From Phytobacter palmae (GTDB lineage: Bacteria; Pseudomonadota; Gammaproteobacteria; Enterobacterales; Enterobacteriaceae), in assembly GCA_900112785.1 (NCBI GenBank), contig FONB01000017.1, forward strand, positions 26,785-90,784: a DNA stretch of 64,000 bases. Reading direction: 5' to 3'. The position numbers were made by a program, and so were the translations under genes. Positions within the stretch are counted from its first letter, which is position 1. Each line of letters starts with the position of its first letter. Below, in pieces: positions 1 through 9,596 of this stretch. Below the pieces are notes generated by a model, which was not told the DNA's origin, did no database searches, and was given only the letters and a program-made list of their open reading frames with translations.

Positions 1-870
1 TGGCTGGCTGCGGCTCGCCCGGACTTAACTTTCCCGCAGCAGGCGGGAGAGCAGGCAGATATCAATATTGCCTATTGCCCGGAGCGTGTATTGCCAGGCC
101 AGGTCATGGTTGAGCTTATCAAAAATGACCGGGTTATTGGTGGTATGACGCCCGTATGCTCGGCACGCGCCAGCGAGCTGTATAACATTTTTCTTGAAGG
201 CGAGTGTGTGGTGACGAACTCCCGTACCGCTGAAATGTGCAAACTGACGGAAAATAGCTTCCGTGACGTCAACATCGCGTTTGCCAATGAATTGTCGCTC
301 ATTTGCGCTGACCAGGGCATTAATGTCTGGGAACTGATTCGTCTGGCAAATCGCCACCCGCGCGTGAATATTCTGCAGCCCGGCCCCGGCGTTGGCGGTC
401 ACTGTATTGCCGTTGATCCGTGGTTTATCGTGGCACAGAACCCACAGCAGGCCCGCCTGATTCGAACCGCACGTGAAGTGAATGACAGTAAGCCACACTG
501 GGTAATGAACCAGGTTAAAGCAACCGTCGCCGATTGTCTGGCAGCAAGTGATAAGCGCGCCAGCGACGTAAAAATTGCCTGTTTTGGTCTGGCATTTAAA
601 CCCAATATTGACGACCTGCGAGAAAGCCCGGCAATGGAAATTGCCCACAGCATAGCCCAGTGGCATAGCGGCGAAACGCTGGTGGTAGAGCCGAATATTC
701 ATCAGTTGCCCCCTCGCCTGGCAGGCCAAAGCATGCTGGTCAGCCTCGAGGATGCAATGTCGCAAGCTGATGTGCTGGTCATGCTGGTCGATCACAAAGA
801 ATTCAAAGCTATCGCGGGCGATAATGTGCGCCAGCAATATATTGTTGATACCAAAGGCGTATGGCGCTGA
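1..870 (+). CDS. wecC: UDP-N-acetyl-D-mannosamine dehydrogenase (3' part)
   Basis: Oxidises UDP-ManNAc to UDP-ManNAcA, a sugar donor for enterobacterial common antigen (ECA). The frame is open from the first base, so the gene is cut by the window edge: 289 codons remain, and about 130 N-terminal residues holding the NAD-binding Rossmann fold are missing relative to the usual ~420 aa. The UDP-glucose/GDP-mannose dehydrogenase hallmarks are visible: the central helical domain with TENSFRDVNIAFANE, then GVGGHCIAVDPWF with the catalytic cysteine, and the C-terminal UDP-binding domain with FGLAFKPNIDDLRESPA. It is followed directly by wecD in the ECA operon. Confidence 0.97.
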   Translation, partial: WLAAARPDLTFPQQAGEQADINIAYCPERVLPGQVMVELIKNDRVIGGMTPVCSARASELYNIFLEGECVVTNSRTAEMCKLTENSFRDVNIAFANELSLICADQGINVWELIRLANRHPRVNILQPGPGVGGHCIAVDPWFIVAQNPQQARLIRTAREVNDSKPHWVMNQVKATVADCLAASDKRASDVKIACFGLAFKPNIDDLRESPAMEIAHSIAQWHSGETLVVEPNIHQLPPRLAGQSMLVSLEDAMSQADVLVMLVDHKEFKAIAGDNVRQQYIVDTKGVWR

Positions 871-881
871 GGTCACTTCCC

Positions 882-1559
882 ATGACACTACATGGCAATA
901 TCGACGAACTGGCATGGGAAAGTGAATTCTTTGGTCTGCGCAGCGCCATCGTGCGTTTGCAGGACGATGGCCCGGTGCTTAATGCTTCTGCTTTCGACAG
1001 TTGGCCGCGTATACAGGCAAAAATCTCCGCATCCAGTGCGCAACAACTTGATGCGTTGCAGCAACTTGGTTTTCGACTGGTTGAAGGTGAAGCTGATTTC
1101 GCATTATCGGTTCCGGTACAGGTTATCGATCCACAGGCACAGACGGCAGTAACAGGCGATATCGCCCCGTTGCGTCAGATGGCGGCAATAATGTTCAGCC
1201 AGAGCCGATTCCGCGCGCCCTGGTATCCCGAAGATGCCAGCGGGCGTTTTTACGCGCAATGGATTGAAAACGCGGTGAAAGGCGTATTTGACCATGAATG
1301 CCTGCTATTTCGCGGAACAAATGGCGATATCGAGGCTTTTGTCTCCATGCGTCAACTCGATGCACAGGAAGCCCGGATTGGTTTGCTGGGCGGGCGCGGC
1401 GCGGGCGAAAAACTGATGCAGGCAGCCTGTTATTGGGCACAACAGCGGCAGCTTAAGACAATTCGTGTGGCGACTCAGATGGGCAACCTTGCGGCTATCA
1501 GACGCTACACTCGCAGCGGTGCGATAATGGAAAGCACCGCCTACTGGTTATACAGGTGA
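882..1559 (+). CDS. wecD: dTDP-4-amino-4,6-dideoxy-D-galactose acetyltransferase
   Basis: GNAT-family N-acetyltransferase that acetylates TDP-Fuc4N to TDP-Fuc4NAc, the third sugar of the ECA repeat, using acetyl-CoA in the cytoplasm. The 225-aa product matches WecD (RffC) in length and has the family's QSRFRAPWY and ARIGLLGGRGAGEKLM stretches, the latter being the acetyl-CoA-binding turn. An in-frame ATG at 861 overlaps the wecC stop, but alignment with the E. coli protein begins at the ATG at 882, which I chose. The ribosome-binding site is weak (GAGG at 869-872), so translation may be coupled to wecC. Confidence 0.93.
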   Translation: MTLHGNIDELAWESEFFGLRSAIVRLQDDGPVLNASAFDSWPRIQAKISASSAQQLDALQQLGFRLVEGEADFALSVPVQVIDPQAQTAVTGDIAPLRQMAAIMFSQSRFRAPWYPEDASGRFYAQWIENAVKGVFDHECLLFRGTNGDIEAFVSMRQLDAQEARIGLLGGRGAGEKLMQAACYWAQQRQLKTIRVATQMGNLAAIRRYTRSGAIMESTAYWLYR

Positions 1560-1563
1560 CTCT

Positions 1564-2694
1564 ATGATCCCTTTTAATGCCCCTCCTGTGGTGGGAACGG
1601 AACTCGACTTCATGCAGTCGGCGATGAGCAGCGGCAAGCTGTGCGGTGACGGTGGTTTTACCCGTCGCTGCCAGCAGTGGATGGAACAGCGTTTCCATAG
1701 CCCGAAAGTGCTACTGACCCCCTCCTGTACCGCATCACTGGAGATGGCGGCACTGCTGCTGGATATTCAGCCTGGCGATGAAGTGATCATGCCAAGCTAT
1801 ACCTTTGTTTCTACGGCTAATGCTTTCGTACTGCGTGGCGCGAAGATCGTCTTTGTGGATATCCGCCCGGATACGCTCAATATCGACGAAACCCGTATTG
1901 AAGAGGCAATCACCGAAAATACCCGTGCCATTGTGCCGGTTCATTATGCCGGCGTGGCCTGTGAAATGGACACGATTATGGCCATTGCCAAACGGCATGA
2001 CCTGTTTGTGGTGGAAGATGCCGCGCAGGGAGTGATGTCCACCTATAAAGGCCGGGCGTTGGGCACTATCGGGCATATTGGCTGCTTTAGCTTCCATGAA
2101 ACGAAAAACTATACTGCGGGTGGCGAAGGCGGCGCGACGCTGATTAATGATCGCGCGCTGATTGAGCGTGCGGAAGTCATCCGCGAAAAAGGGACTAACC
2201 GTAGTCAGTTCTTCCGTGGGCAGGTGGATAAATACACCTGGCGCGATATTGGCTCGAGCTATCTGATGGCGGATTTACAGGCGGCCTATTTATGGGCGCA
2301 GCTTGAAGCAGCAGATCGTATCAATCAGCAACGTTTGTCCCTGTGGCAAACTTATTTCGACGCATTGTCGCCGCTGGCACGTGCCGGGCGGATTACGCTG
2401 CCATCGATCCCCGAAGAGTGCGGTCATAACGCCCATATGTTTTATATCAAACTGCGTGATGAAGAGGATCGCAGCAAGCTCATCGCCTTCCTGAAAGAGG
2501 CCGAGATTCTCTCTGTGTTCCATTATATTCCGCTACATGCATCACCTGCCGGGGCGAAATTTGGTGAGTTCCACGGTGAGGATCGTTATACGACGCAGGA
2601 AAGTGAGCGTTTGCTTCGTCTGCCTCTGTTCTACAATCTCGCCCCTGTTAACCAGCGTACCGTGATTAACACGTTACTGAGTTACTTCCGCTAA
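1564..2694 (+). CDS. wecE: dTDP-4-amino-4,6-dideoxygalactose transaminase
   Basis: PLP-dependent aminotransferase of the DegT/DnrJ/EryC1 family that converts TDP-4-keto-6-deoxyglucose to TDP-Fuc4N with glutamate as amino donor. The 376 aa equal the E. coli length. The fold-type I pattern is visible: the N-terminal LTPSCTASLEMAAL cofactor-binding stretch, the VVEDAAQGV aspartate near residue 155, and the SFHETKNYTAGGEGG segment carrying the Schiff-base lysine. It starts 4 bp after the wecD stop and supplies the substrate that wecD acetylates. Confidence 0.97.
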   Translation: MIPFNAPPVVGTELDFMQSAMSSGKLCGDGGFTRRCQQWMEQRFHSPKVLLTPSCTASLEMAALLLDIQPGDEVIMPSYTFVSTANAFVLRGAKIVFVDIRPDTLNIDETRIEEAITENTRAIVPVHYAGVACEMDTIMAIAKRHDLFVVEDAAQGVMSTYKGRALGTIGHIGCFSFHETKNYTAGGEGGATLINDRALIERAEVIREKGTNRSQFFRGQVDKYTWRDIGSSYLMADLQAAYLWAQLEAADRINQQRLSLWQTYFDALSPLARAGRITLPSIPEECGHNAHMFYIKLRDEEDRSKLIAFLKEAEILSVFHYIPLHASPAGAKFGEFHGEDRYTTQESERLLRLPLFYNLAPVNQRTVINTLLSYFR

Positions 2695-2695
2695 C

Positions 2696-3946
2696 ATGTC
2701 GCTGGCAAAAGCTTCTGTCTGGACGGCGGCAAGTACGCTTGTCAAGATTGGCGCCGGGTTACTGGTGGTCAAATTGCTGGCGCTGGCCTATGGTCCCTCC
2801 GGGGTTGGGCAGGCGGGTAATTTTCGTCAGTTGATCATTGTGCTGGGTGTGCTTGCAGGTGCGGGTATCTTTAATGGCGTGACGAAATTTGTCTCCCAAC
2901 ACCATGACGACCCCTCGCGGTTACGCGAGGTTGTCGGCACGTCTTCAGCCATAGTACTGGGCTTCTCCATGCTGCTCGCGCTGATCTTTTTGTTGGCGGC
3001 GGCCCCTGTAAGTCGCGGTTTGTTTGGCCATACCGATTATCAGGGGCTGGTGCGGCTGGTGGCGCTGGTGCAAATGGGAATTGCCTGGGCGAACCTGCTG
3101 CTGGCGGTGATGAAAGGTTTTCGCGATGCGGCGGGTAACGCGCTGTCACTGATTATAGGCAGCGTGGTGGGGGTGGCCGCCTGGTATCTTTGCTATAAAT
3201 TGGGTGATTATCAGGGGGCGTTGCTGGGTATGGCGCTGGTGCCTGCGCTGGTGGTCTTCCCGGCAATGCTATTGCTGGCGCGCCGTAGCCACGTCCCGTT
3301 AAGCTATTTTCGCCCGCGCTGGGATAACGGACTGGCCGGACAACTCAGCAAATTCACCCTGATGGCGCTTATTACCTCGGTTACGATCCCGCTGGCCTAT
3401 GTGATGATGCGAAACCTGCTGGCTGCCCATTACAGCTGGGATGACGTGGGAATCTGGCAAGGGGTAAGCAGCATCTCCGATGCTTATCTACAATTTATTA
3501 CCGCCTCGTTTAGCGTCTATCTGCTACCTACTCTCTCAAGGCTCGCCACAAAACAGGACATTACCCGTGAGATCGTGAAGTCACTGCGCTTTGTATTGCC
3601 AGCAGTGGCTGCTGTGAGTTTCTGTGTATGGCTGTTGCGTGACGTGGCGATCTGGCTGCTCTTTTCTGACAAATTTATGGCGATGCGTGACCTGTTTGCC
3701 TGGCAACTGGTGGGGGACGTATTGAAAGTGGGCGCTTACGTTTTTGGTTATCTGGTTATCGCGAAAGCCTCGCTGCGGTTTTATATCCTGGCGGAGGTGA
3801 GCCAGTTTGTATTGCTGACCTTTTTTTCCCGCCTCCTGATCCCGGCCCACGGTGCGGCAGGAGCGGCACAGGCCTATATGGCAACCTACATTATTTATTT
3901 CGCCCTCTGTTGTGGCGTGTTTTTACTCTGGCGTAGACGGGCATGA
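2696..3946 (+). CDS. wzxE: lipid III flippase of ECA biosynthesis
   Basis: Polytopic inner-membrane protein of the MVF/MATE-related polysaccharide flippase superfamily that moves undecaprenyl-PP-linked ECA trisaccharide (lipid III) to the periplasmic face. The 416 aa match WzxE in length. The sequence is a run of about 12 hydrophobic helices beginning [25 protein letters not shown] and ending in a basic RRRA tail. It starts one base after the wecE stop and its own stop overlaps the start of wecF, as expected for a coupled operon. Confidence 0.96.
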   Translation: MSLAKASVWTAASTLVKIGAGLLVVKLLALAYGPSGVGQAGNFRQLIIVLGVLAGAGIFNGVTKFVSQHHDDPSRLREVVGTSSAIVLGFSMLLALIFLLAAAPVSRGLFGHTDYQGLVRLVALVQMGIAWANLLLAVMKGFRDAAGNALSLIIGSVVGVAAWYLCYKLGDYQGALLGMALVPALVVFPAMLLLARRSHVPLSYFRPRWDNGLAGQLSKFTLMALITSVTIPLAYVMMRNLLAAHYSWDDVGIWQGVSSISDAYLQFITASFSVYLLPTLSRLATKQDITREIVKSLRFVLPAVAAVSFCVWLLRDVAIWLLFSDKFMAMRDLFAWQLVGDVLKVGAYVFGYLVIAKASLRFYILAEVSQFVLLTFFSRLLIPAHGAAGAAQAYMATYIIYFALCCGVFLLWRRRA

Positions 3947-5019
3947 CGGCACTCATACACGTACTGGGATCGGATATCCCTCATCATAATCAAACCGTGC
4001 TGCGTTTCTTTAATGAACATCTCGCAGCAACGGGCATTCATGCCCGTGAATTTATGCTCGCCGGGCAGGATAATGGCATGAGTGAGGCTTATCCTGACCT
4101 GCATCTGCATTTTTATGGTAGCAAACAGGCGCTGGCGAAGGCAGTTATTGCCAAAGCGCAGGCCAACAGGCAGCAACGTTTCTTTTTTCATGGTCAATTC
4201 AACACGGGTATCTGGCTGGCACTATTACGCGGGGCGATTAAGCACTCACAATTTCACTGGCACGCCTGGGGTGCCGATCTGTATGAGGTCTCCCGTAGTC
4301 TGAAATTCCGCCTGTTTTACCCGTTGCGGCGTCTGGCACAGGGAAGGGTTGGCACTATTTTCGCGACCCGTGGCGATCTGGCCTGGTTCGCAGACCGACA
4401 CCCGGATGTACGCGGTGAGTTACTGTACTTTCCAACGCGTATGGACCCGGCACTCAACACTCTGGGCTATGAAATTCAGCGCGAGGGCACGTTGACGCTC
4501 CTGGTAGGGAATTCCGGCGATCCGAGCAATGAACATATCGCAGCCTTAAAAGCGATTCATCGCCAGTTTGGCGATACGGTAAACATTATTGTGCCAATGG
4601 GCTACCCGGCAAATAACGAAGCCTACATTGAGCAGGTTCGTCAGGCCGGGCTCGCACTGTTTAGCCCGGACAATTTGCGTATCCTTAACGAGAAGATGGC
4701 ATTTGATGATTACCTGGCGCTGTTGAGCCAGTGCGACCTGGGCTATTTTATCTTCGCGCGCCAGCAAGGGATCGGCACGCTGTGTCTGTTGATTCAGGCA
4801 GGAGTGCCCTGTGTGCTAAACCGCAAGAACCCGTTCTGGCGGGATATGGTGGAAGAAGGCGTTCCGGTGCTGTTCACCGATGATATGCTGAATGAAGCGG
4901 TCATTCGTGAGGCGCAGCGTCAGTTGCTGGCGGTCGACAAAGACGGTATCACCTTCTTTAGCCCAAACTTTATTGCACCCTGGCACCAGGCGTTGCGTAT
5001 TGCCGCAGGGGAGGCGTGA
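3943..5019 (+). CDS. wecF: TDP-Fuc4NAc:lipid II Fuc4NAc transferase
   Basis: Glycosyltransferase (GT56 family) that adds Fuc4NAc to lipid II, completing the ECA trisaccharide lipid III on the cytoplasmic side of the membrane. The 358 aa compare with 359 in E. coli. It starts with [25 protein letters not shown] and carries [12 protein letters not shown] and the conserved [13 protein letters not shown] donor-binding region. The ATGA overlap with wzxE and the GTGATGA junction with wzyE indicate translational coupling. Confidence 0.96.
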   Translation: MTALIHVLGSDIPHHNQTVLRFFNEHLAATGIHAREFMLAGQDNGMSEAYPDLHLHFYGSKQALAKAVIAKAQANRQQRFFFHGQFNTGIWLALLRGAIKHSQFHWHAWGADLYEVSRSLKFRLFYPLRRLAQGRVGTIFATRGDLAWFADRHPDVRGELLYFPTRMDPALNTLGYEIQREGTLTLLVGNSGDPSNEHIAALKAIHRQFGDTVNIIVPMGYPANNEAYIEQVRQAGLALFSPDNLRILNEKMAFDDYLALLSQCDLGYFIFARQQGIGTLCLLIQAGVPCVLNRKNPFWRDMVEEGVPVLFTDDMLNEAVIREAQRQLLAVDKDGITFFSPNFIAPWHQALRIAAGEA

Positions 5020-6359
5020 TGAGTCCGCTTGAATTCAGTGGGTTGCTGATCATCTGGCTGCTGGCGACGTTGTTTATCGCTACGCTGACGTGGTTTGAGT
5101 TCCGCCGCGTGCGCTTTAATTTCAATGTCTTCTTTTCATTGCTGTTTTTGCTAACGTTTTTCTTCGGTTTTCCATTGACCAGTATTCTGGTGTTTCGCTT
5201 CGATGTTGGCGTGGCACCGCCAGGAATTATGCTACAGTCATTGCTGGCTGCGGCCTGTTTTTACGGTGTTTATTATGTGACGTATAAAACGCGGTTGCGT
5301 GCGTCATCCCGTGTGGACGCGCGCCGTCCTCTGTTTACCGTAAATCGGGTGGAAACGCATTTAACCTGTGCGATGCTGATGATTCTTGCGCTGGTAAGCG
5401 TGGGGATCTTTTTCATGCATAACGGCTTTTTACTGTTCCGTCTGCATTCTTATAGCCAGATTTTTTCCAGCGAAGTCTCCGGTGTCGCGCTCAAGCGGTT
5501 TTTCTATTTCTTTATTCCCGCCATGCTGGTGGTCTATTTTCTGCGTCAGGATGGACGGGCGTGGCTGTTTTTCCTGGTCAGTACCGTGGCGTTTGGCCTG
5601 CTGACCTACATGATTGTGGGCGGGACGCGCGCGAACATCATCATTGCTTTCGCTATCTTCTTGTTTATCGGGATTATTCGTGGCTGGATTTCGCTGTGGA
5701 TGCTGGCAGCGGCAGGGGTGATGGGCATTGTCGGCATGTTCTGGCTGGCGCTTAAACGCTACGGGCTCAATGTCAGCGGCGATGAGGCGTTTTATACCTT
5801 CCTGTATCTCACCCGCGATACCTTCTCGCCCTGGGAGAACCTGTCGTTGCTGCTGCAGAATTACGACAAGATCGATTTCCAGGGGTTAGCCCCGATAGTC
5901 CGTGATTTCTATGTCTTTATCCCCACCTGGTTGTGGCCTTCACGCCCGGGCATTGTATTGAATTCGGCCAACTATTTTACGTGGGAAGTGTTGAATAACC
6001 ACTCGGGTCTGGCGATTTCTCCAACCCTGATTGGCTCACTGGTGGTGATGGGCGGTGTCTGGTTTATTCCGCTGGGCGCGGTAGTGGTCGGGCTGATTAT
6101 CAAGTGGTTTGACTGGTTGTATACCCTTGCCAACCGGGAGACCAACCGCTACAAGGCCGCCATTTTGCACAGCTTCTGTTTTGGTGCCATTTTCAATATG
6201 ATCGTGCTGGCGCGTGAAGGGCTGGATGCATTTGCTTCTCGAGTGGTCTTTTTCCTCGTCATCTTTGGCGCCTGCCTGCTGATGGCGAAACTGTTGTACT
6301 GGCTTTTTGATAGTGCCGGGTTGATTAACAAGCGCGGCACCTCTCTGTCGCAGGTCTGA
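5019..6359 (+). CDS. wzyE: ECA polysaccharide chain polymerase
   Basis: Inner-membrane Wzy-type polymerase joining ECA trisaccharide repeats on the periplasmic side. The 446 aa form roughly 11 transmembrane helices with a large periplasmic loop around residues 265-335 ([35 protein letters not shown]). A GTG at 5016 also opens the frame, but homologues begin at the ATG at 5019 ([10 protein letters not shown]), which overlaps the wecF stop. Slightly shorter than the E. coli protein (450 aa) at the C terminus. Confidence 0.95.
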   Translation: MSPLEFSGLLIIWLLATLFIATLTWFEFRRVRFNFNVFFSLLFLLTFFFGFPLTSILVFRFDVGVAPPGIMLQSLLAAACFYGVYYVTYKTRLRASSRVDARRPLFTVNRVETHLTCAMLMILALVSVGIFFMHNGFLLFRLHSYSQIFSSEVSGVALKRFFYFFIPAMLVVYFLRQDGRAWLFFLVSTVAFGLLTYMIVGGTRANIIIAFAIFLFIGIIRGWISLWMLAAAGVMGIVGMFWLALKRYGLNVSGDEAFYTFLYLTRDTFSPWENLSLLLQNYDKIDFQGLAPIVRDFYVFIPTWLWPSRPGIVLNSANYFTWEVLNNHSGLAISPTLIGSLVVMGGVWFIPLGAVVVGLIIKWFDWLYTLANRETNRYKAAILHSFCFGAIFNMIVLAREGLDAFASRVVFFLVIFGACLLMAKLLYWLFDSAGLINKRGTSLSQV

Positions 6360-6371
6360 CTAAGGATACGA

Positions 6372-7112
6372 ATGGCTGACAACACTGTGGCTCCGGTGTA
6401 TGAGCTGCGTGGGCTGAAATTGATTGGCTGGCGTGATATGCAACATGCACTGGACTATTTATATGCCGGTGGCGCACTCAGGGAAGGAACGCTGGTCGCC
6501 ATCAACGCTGAAAAAATGCTCACAATTGAGGACAGCCCGCAAGTGAGGTCGCTGATTGAGGCGGCTGAATTCAAATATGCCGATGGTATTAGCGTGGTAC
6601 GGTCAATTCGTAAGAAATTTCCGCAGGCACGCGTTGAACGTGTTGCGGGGGCCGATCTCTGGGAAGCGCTGATGGAAAGAGCGGGACGTGAAGGGACGCC
6701 GGTATTTTTGTTAGGTGGAAAGCCAGAAGTGCTGGAGCAAACGGAAGATAAGCTGCGTAAACAGTGGCAGGTCAATATCGTTGGCAGCCAGGACGGTTAT
6801 TTCCGTGCCGAAGACAGGCAGGGCCTGTTTGAGCGGATCCGCGCGAGCGGGGCGAAAATAGTGACCGTCGCGATGGGTTCACCGCGTCAGGAGATATTGA
6901 TGCGCGACTGCCGTGAAGTCTATGCTCACGCCCTCTATATGGGGGTCGGCGGTACCTACGATGTCTTTACCGGTTATGTAAAACGGGCGCCAGGCATCTG
7001 GCAGCGGCTGGGGCTTGAGTGGCTGTATCGCCTGCTTTCACAGCCAAGCCGCGTCACGCGACAGCTACGTCTGCTGCGTTATTTGTCCTGGCATTATCGC
7101 GGTAATCTGTAA
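6372..7112 (+). CDS. wecG: UDP-ManNAcA transferase (lipid II synthase of ECA)
   Basis: WecG/TagA/CpsF-family glycosyltransferase that adds ManNAcA to lipid I to make ECA lipid II; a peripheral membrane enzyme. The 246 aa equal the E. coli length. Family motifs are present: [24 protein letters not shown] with the proposed catalytic aspartate, [12 protein letters not shown] and the GMGSPRQE-like [10 protein letters not shown] segment, then [11 protein letters not shown]. It is the last gene of the wec operon, 12 bp after wzyE, and is followed by a strong terminator. Confidence 0.97.
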   Translation: MADNTVAPVYELRGLKLIGWRDMQHALDYLYAGGALREGTLVAINAEKMLTIEDSPQVRSLIEAAEFKYADGISVVRSIRKKFPQARVERVAGADLWEALMERAGREGTPVFLLGGKPEVLEQTEDKLRKQWQVNIVGSQDGYFRAEDRQGLFERIRASGAKIVTVAMGSPRQEILMRDCREVYAHALYMGVGGTYDVFTGYVKRAPGIWQRLGLEWLYRLLSQPSRVTRQLRLLRYLSWHYRGNL

Positions 7113-7124
7113 TTATCTCCTGAC

Positions 7125-7156
7125 ATGCCCCGTTGATACGGGGCATTCGCTTTTTT
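7125..7156 (+). terminator. Rho-independent terminator of the ECA operon
   Basis: A perfect 8-bp stem, ATGCCCCG with CGGGGCAT, has a 6-base loop (7133-7138) and is followed by six T residues at 7151-7156. It lies 12 bp after the wecG stop and separates the wec operon from thrP. Confidence 0.9.
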
Positions 7157-7345
7157 ATTGTGCGATACCCAGATTTTTTTTACACATCATTTGCCATTTT
7201 TGTCATTTTAAGAAACCATTCGCTCACTCAATGCATCATCCCGGTATATTTTGCGCGGTTATCGCCTCCGGATGAGTGTTGACGCACGTTATTCTCATAA
7301 AAACAACCCGTACAGCGGGAAAGTTGCAAACACGACAGAGGTTAT
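7157..7345 (+). promoter_or_regulatory. thrP upstream region
   Basis: Intergenic segment between the wec terminator and thrP. It is AT-rich at the start (7160-7210) and ends with an AGAGG ribosome-binding site at 7337-7341 before the ATG at 7346. In E. coli and Salmonella this leader is known to be under Lrp and GcvB small-RNA control. A CA-rich stretch near 7300-7336 (AAACAACCC, AAACACGACA) is compatible with pairing to the G/U-rich GcvB, but I cannot define the duplex by eye. Confidence 0.45.
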
Positions 7346-8731
7346 ATGGCTGAAAACAAACCCGAGCTCCAGCGCGGCCTGGAGTCTCGTCACATTGAAT
7401 TGATTGCCCTGGGCGGCACGATAGGTGTGGGGCTCTTTATGGGAGCCGCAAGCACATTAAAATGGGCTGGCCCTTCCGTGCTACTGGCGTACATCATCGC
7501 CGGTCTTTTTGTCTTCTTTATCATGCGCTCAATGGGCGAAATGCTCTTCCTGGAGCCCGTCACCGGTTCCTTCGCCGTTTACGCGCACCGTTATATGAGC
7601 CCCTTTTTTGGTTATCTTACCGCCTGGTCATACTGGTTTATGTGGATGGCGGTGGGTATCTCCGAAATTACGGCCATCGGCGTCTATGTACAGTTTTGGT
7701 TCCCTGACCTGGCGCAGTGGATACCCGCGCTGATTGCCGTTGGGCTGGTCGCAGTAGCGAACCTGGCCGCGGTGCGCCTGTACGGTGAAATTGAATTCTG
7801 GTTTGCAATGATCAAAGTCACCACCATTATCGTGATGATCATCGTGGGGCTGGGCGTTATCTTCTTTGGCTTCGGTAATGGCGGCCACGCAATTGGCTTT
7901 AGCAACCTGACCGAACATGGCGGCTTCTTTGCCGGCGGCTGGAAGGGCTTTCTGACGGCGCTGTGTATCGTTGTGGCTTCATACCAGGGCGTAGAACTTA
8001 TTGGTATCACAGCCGGTGAGGCGAAAAACCCGCAGGTAACCCTGCGCAGCGCGGTAAGCAAGGTGCTATGGCGTATCCTGATTTTTTATGTGGGCGCGAT
8101 TTTCGTTATCGTGACTATCTTCCCGTGGAATGAGATCGGAACGAACGGTAGCCCCTTTGTTCTGACCTTCGCCAAAATCGGCATTACCGCAGCGGCAGGT
8201 ATTATCAACTTTGTTGTACTGACGGCTGCACTGTCTGGCTGTAACAGCGGTATGTACAGCTGTGGACGCATGCTCTACGCACTGGCGAAAAACCGCCAGT
8301 TACCGGCGGGTGTGGCGAAAGTGTCAAAAAACGGTGTTCCCGTTGCTGGTGTGACCATTTCTATCATTATCCTGCTGATTGGCTCCTGTCTGAACTACAT
8401 CATTCCTAACCCGCAGCGCGTGTTTGTCTATGTCTACAGCGCCAGCGTATTACCCGGCATGGTACCGTGGTTTGTGATTCTGATTAGCCAATTGCGATTC
8501 CGCCATGCGCATCGTCAGGCGATTGCCAGCCATCCGTTCCGCTCCGTGATGTTTCCGTGGGCGAACTACGCGACCATGGCATTCCTGGTGTGCGTACTGA
8601 TTGGTATGGCTTTCAATGAAGATACGCGTATGTCGCTGTTTGTCGGTATCATCTTCATGGCAGCGGTAAGCGTTATCTATAAAGTGCTGGGGTTAAACCG
8701 CCACGCTGTGACGCAGCGAGTGGGGGAATAA
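7346..8731 (+). CDS. thrP: Threonine/serine:H+ symporter (YifK)
   Basis: APC-superfamily amino-acid permease (AAT family). The 461 aa match YifK/ThrP in length. It opens with the family's [28 protein letters not shown] signature of the first helix, followed by about 12 transmembrane segments and the conserved [21 protein letters not shown] loop near residue 215. The E. coli orthologue imports threonine and serine. Single-gene unit between the ECA operon and the tRNA cluster. Confidence 0.95.
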   Translation: MAENKPELQRGLESRHIELIALGGTIGVGLFMGAASTLKWAGPSVLLAYIIAGLFVFFIMRSMGEMLFLEPVTGSFAVYAHRYMSPFFGYLTAWSYWFMWMAVGISEITAIGVYVQFWFPDLAQWIPALIAVGLVAVANLAAVRLYGEIEFWFAMIKVTTIIVMIIVGLGVIFFGFGNGGHAIGFSNLTEHGGFFAGGWKGFLTALCIVVASYQGVELIGITAGEAKNPQVTLRSAVSKVLWRILIFYVGAIFVIVTIFPWNEIGTNGSPFVLTFAKIGITAAAGIINFVVLTAALSGCNSGMYSCGRMLYALAKNRQLPAGVAKVSKNGVPVAGVTISIIILLIGSCLNYIIPNPQRVFVYVYSASVLPGMVPWFVILISQLRFRHAHRQAIASHPFRSVMFPWANYATMAFLVCVLIGMAFNEDTRMSLFVGIIFMAAVSVIYKVLGLNRHAVTQRVGE

Positions 8732-8736
8732 TCAGC

Positions 8737-8769
8737 AAAATGCGCAAAGCATAACCAAACGCGCATTTT
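8737..8769 (+). terminator. Probable thrP terminator hairpin
   Basis: AAAATGCGC (8737-8745) is complementary to GCGCATTTT (8761-8769), with a 15-base loop and a T-rich end, starting 5 bp after the thrP stop. The large loop and short U tract make it moderate; it could read in either direction. Confidence 0.6.
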
Positions 8770-8783
8770 ATTTAAAAAGGCAC

Positions 8784-8812
8784 TAGACAGAGGGGGGGGA
8801 AGTCCGTATTAT
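8784..8812 (+). promoter_or_regulatory. tRNA operon promoter
   Basis: TAGACA (8784-8789) and TATTAT (8807-8812) are separated by exactly 17 bp, each 5/6 to the sigma-70 consensus. They are followed by a C/G-rich discriminator (CCACCCCCGC), the usual sign of stringent control of stable RNA promoters. The first tRNA begins about 15 bp downstream of the expected start. Confidence 0.75.
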
Positions 8813-8833
8813 CCACCCCCGCAACGGCGCTAA

Positions 8834-8910
<77 letters not shown>

Positions 8911-8976
8911 TTAAATTCGGCGCTTGAGCTGCGGTGGCCTGTGAAACTTGCAGGGCCGCGTGAAAAGATTTGTAGT

Positions 8977-9053
8977 GGTGGCTATAGCTCAGTTGGTAGA
9001 GCCCTGGATTGTGATTCCAGTTGTCGTGGGTTCGAGTCCCATTAGCCACCCCA
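8977..9053 (+). tRNA. hisR: tRNA-His (anticodon GTG)
   Basis: 77 nt including the G(-1) typical of tRNA-His; the acceptor GGTGGCT faces AGCCACC with encoded CCA. The anticodon GTG is at 9011-9013 inside GGATTGTGATTCC. D arm TAGCTCAGTTGGTAGAGC and T arm GGGTTCGAGTCCC are canonical. Second tRNA of the operon. Confidence 0.98.
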
Positions 9054-9081
9054 TTATTTAGTAGTAAAAGTTTAGTGGAAT

Positions 9082-9167
9082 GCGAAGGTGGCGGAATTGG
9101 TAGACGCGCTAGCTTCAGGTGTTAGTGTCCTTTGGATGTGGGGGTTCGAGTCCCCCCCCTCGCACCA
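9082..9167 (+). tRNA. leuT: tRNA-Leu (anticodon CAG)
   Basis: Class II tRNA with a long variable arm (TGTCC..GGATG around 9126-9138) and anticodon CAG at 9116-9118. Acceptor GCGAAGG pairs with the CCTCGC-containing 3' end, and CCA is encoded. The 86-nt length appears one base shorter than the E. coli leuT gene, in the variable-arm loop. Confidence 0.97.
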
Positions 9168-9205
9168 CAACTTAGATTGAACAAAAAATTCAAAAAGCAG
9201 TACAT

Positions 9206-9282
9206 CGGCGAGTAGCGCAGCTTGGTAGCGCAACTGGTTTGGGACCAGTGGGTCGGAGGTTCGAATCCTCTCTCGCCGACCA
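9206..9282 (+). tRNA. proM: tRNA-Pro (anticodon TGG)
   Basis: 77-nt cloverleaf with acceptor CGGCGAG/CTCGCCG and encoded CCA; anticodon stem ACTGG/CCAGT encloses the loop TTTGGGA, giving anticodon TGG. T arm GGAGGTTCGAATCCTC. Last tRNA of the cluster. Confidence 0.98.
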
Positions 9283-9290
9283 ATTTTGAA

Positions 9291-9317
9291 CCCCGCTTGA
9301 ATAAAGCGGGGTTTTTT
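9291..9317 (+). terminator. Terminator of the tRNA operon
   Basis: Perfect 8-bp stem CCCCGCTT (9291-9298) with AAGCGGGG (9304-9311), 5-base loop GAATA, then six T residues (9312-9317), 8 bp after the end of proM. Confidence 0.95.
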
Positions 9318-9350
9318 GTTTTCCATTCTGGAAAACCTCTCCTTTTACGG

Positions 9351-9463
9351 TGTTGCGTATCAGCGACAACTCAACTCACCTTTGTCGTCGATTGGCGACA
9401 TGTAATTCTTTGTTTTATAAGGATTAGGCTACCTGGTATTGTGGCTGTCTCCTGACGACGACA
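9351..9463 (+). promoter_or_regulatory. Three GlrR-type enhancer sites upstream of glmZ
   Basis: Two exact copies of TGTC-N10-GACA lie at 9383-9400 and 9446-9463, and a third with one mismatch (TGTT-N10-GACA) at 9351-9368. TGTCN10GACA is the known recognition sequence of the response regulator GlrR, which activates sigma-54 promoters of glmY and glmZ in Enterobacteriaceae. Spacing of roughly 105-245 bp upstream of the sigma-54 promoter suits enhancer-type activation by DNA looping. Confidence 0.85.
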
Positions 9464-9569
9464 ATAAAGGGTCGGGTACGACGGCGAAACAGGGGCGATT
9501 ACCGCCGCAGAGCGCGAATTTCCTGTTATCTGAAAACAACTTAAGCGTGCTGTTTTGCTAATGCCAACC

Positions 9570-9592
9570 TGGCACATTATGTGCAATAATAT
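9570..9592 (+). promoter_or_regulatory. Overlapping sigma-54 and sigma-70 promoters of glmZ
   Basis: TGGCAC-N5-GTGCA (9570-9585) matches the sigma-54 consensus TGGCAC-N5-TTGCA at the invariant GG and GC positions. A sigma-70-like -10 element, TAATAT (9587-9592), sits just downstream. Both place the start at about 9597, the first base of GlmZ. Overlapping sigma-54/sigma-70 promoters are known for glmZ in E. coli. Confidence 0.85.
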
Positions 9593-9596
9593 ACGT

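Noticed and set aside
25..915. 296-codon open frame on the minus strand across wecC
   Set aside because: It lies entirely antisense to wecC, which has clear family motifs; no homology and no ribosome-binding site. A shadow frame produced by the codon bias of wecC.
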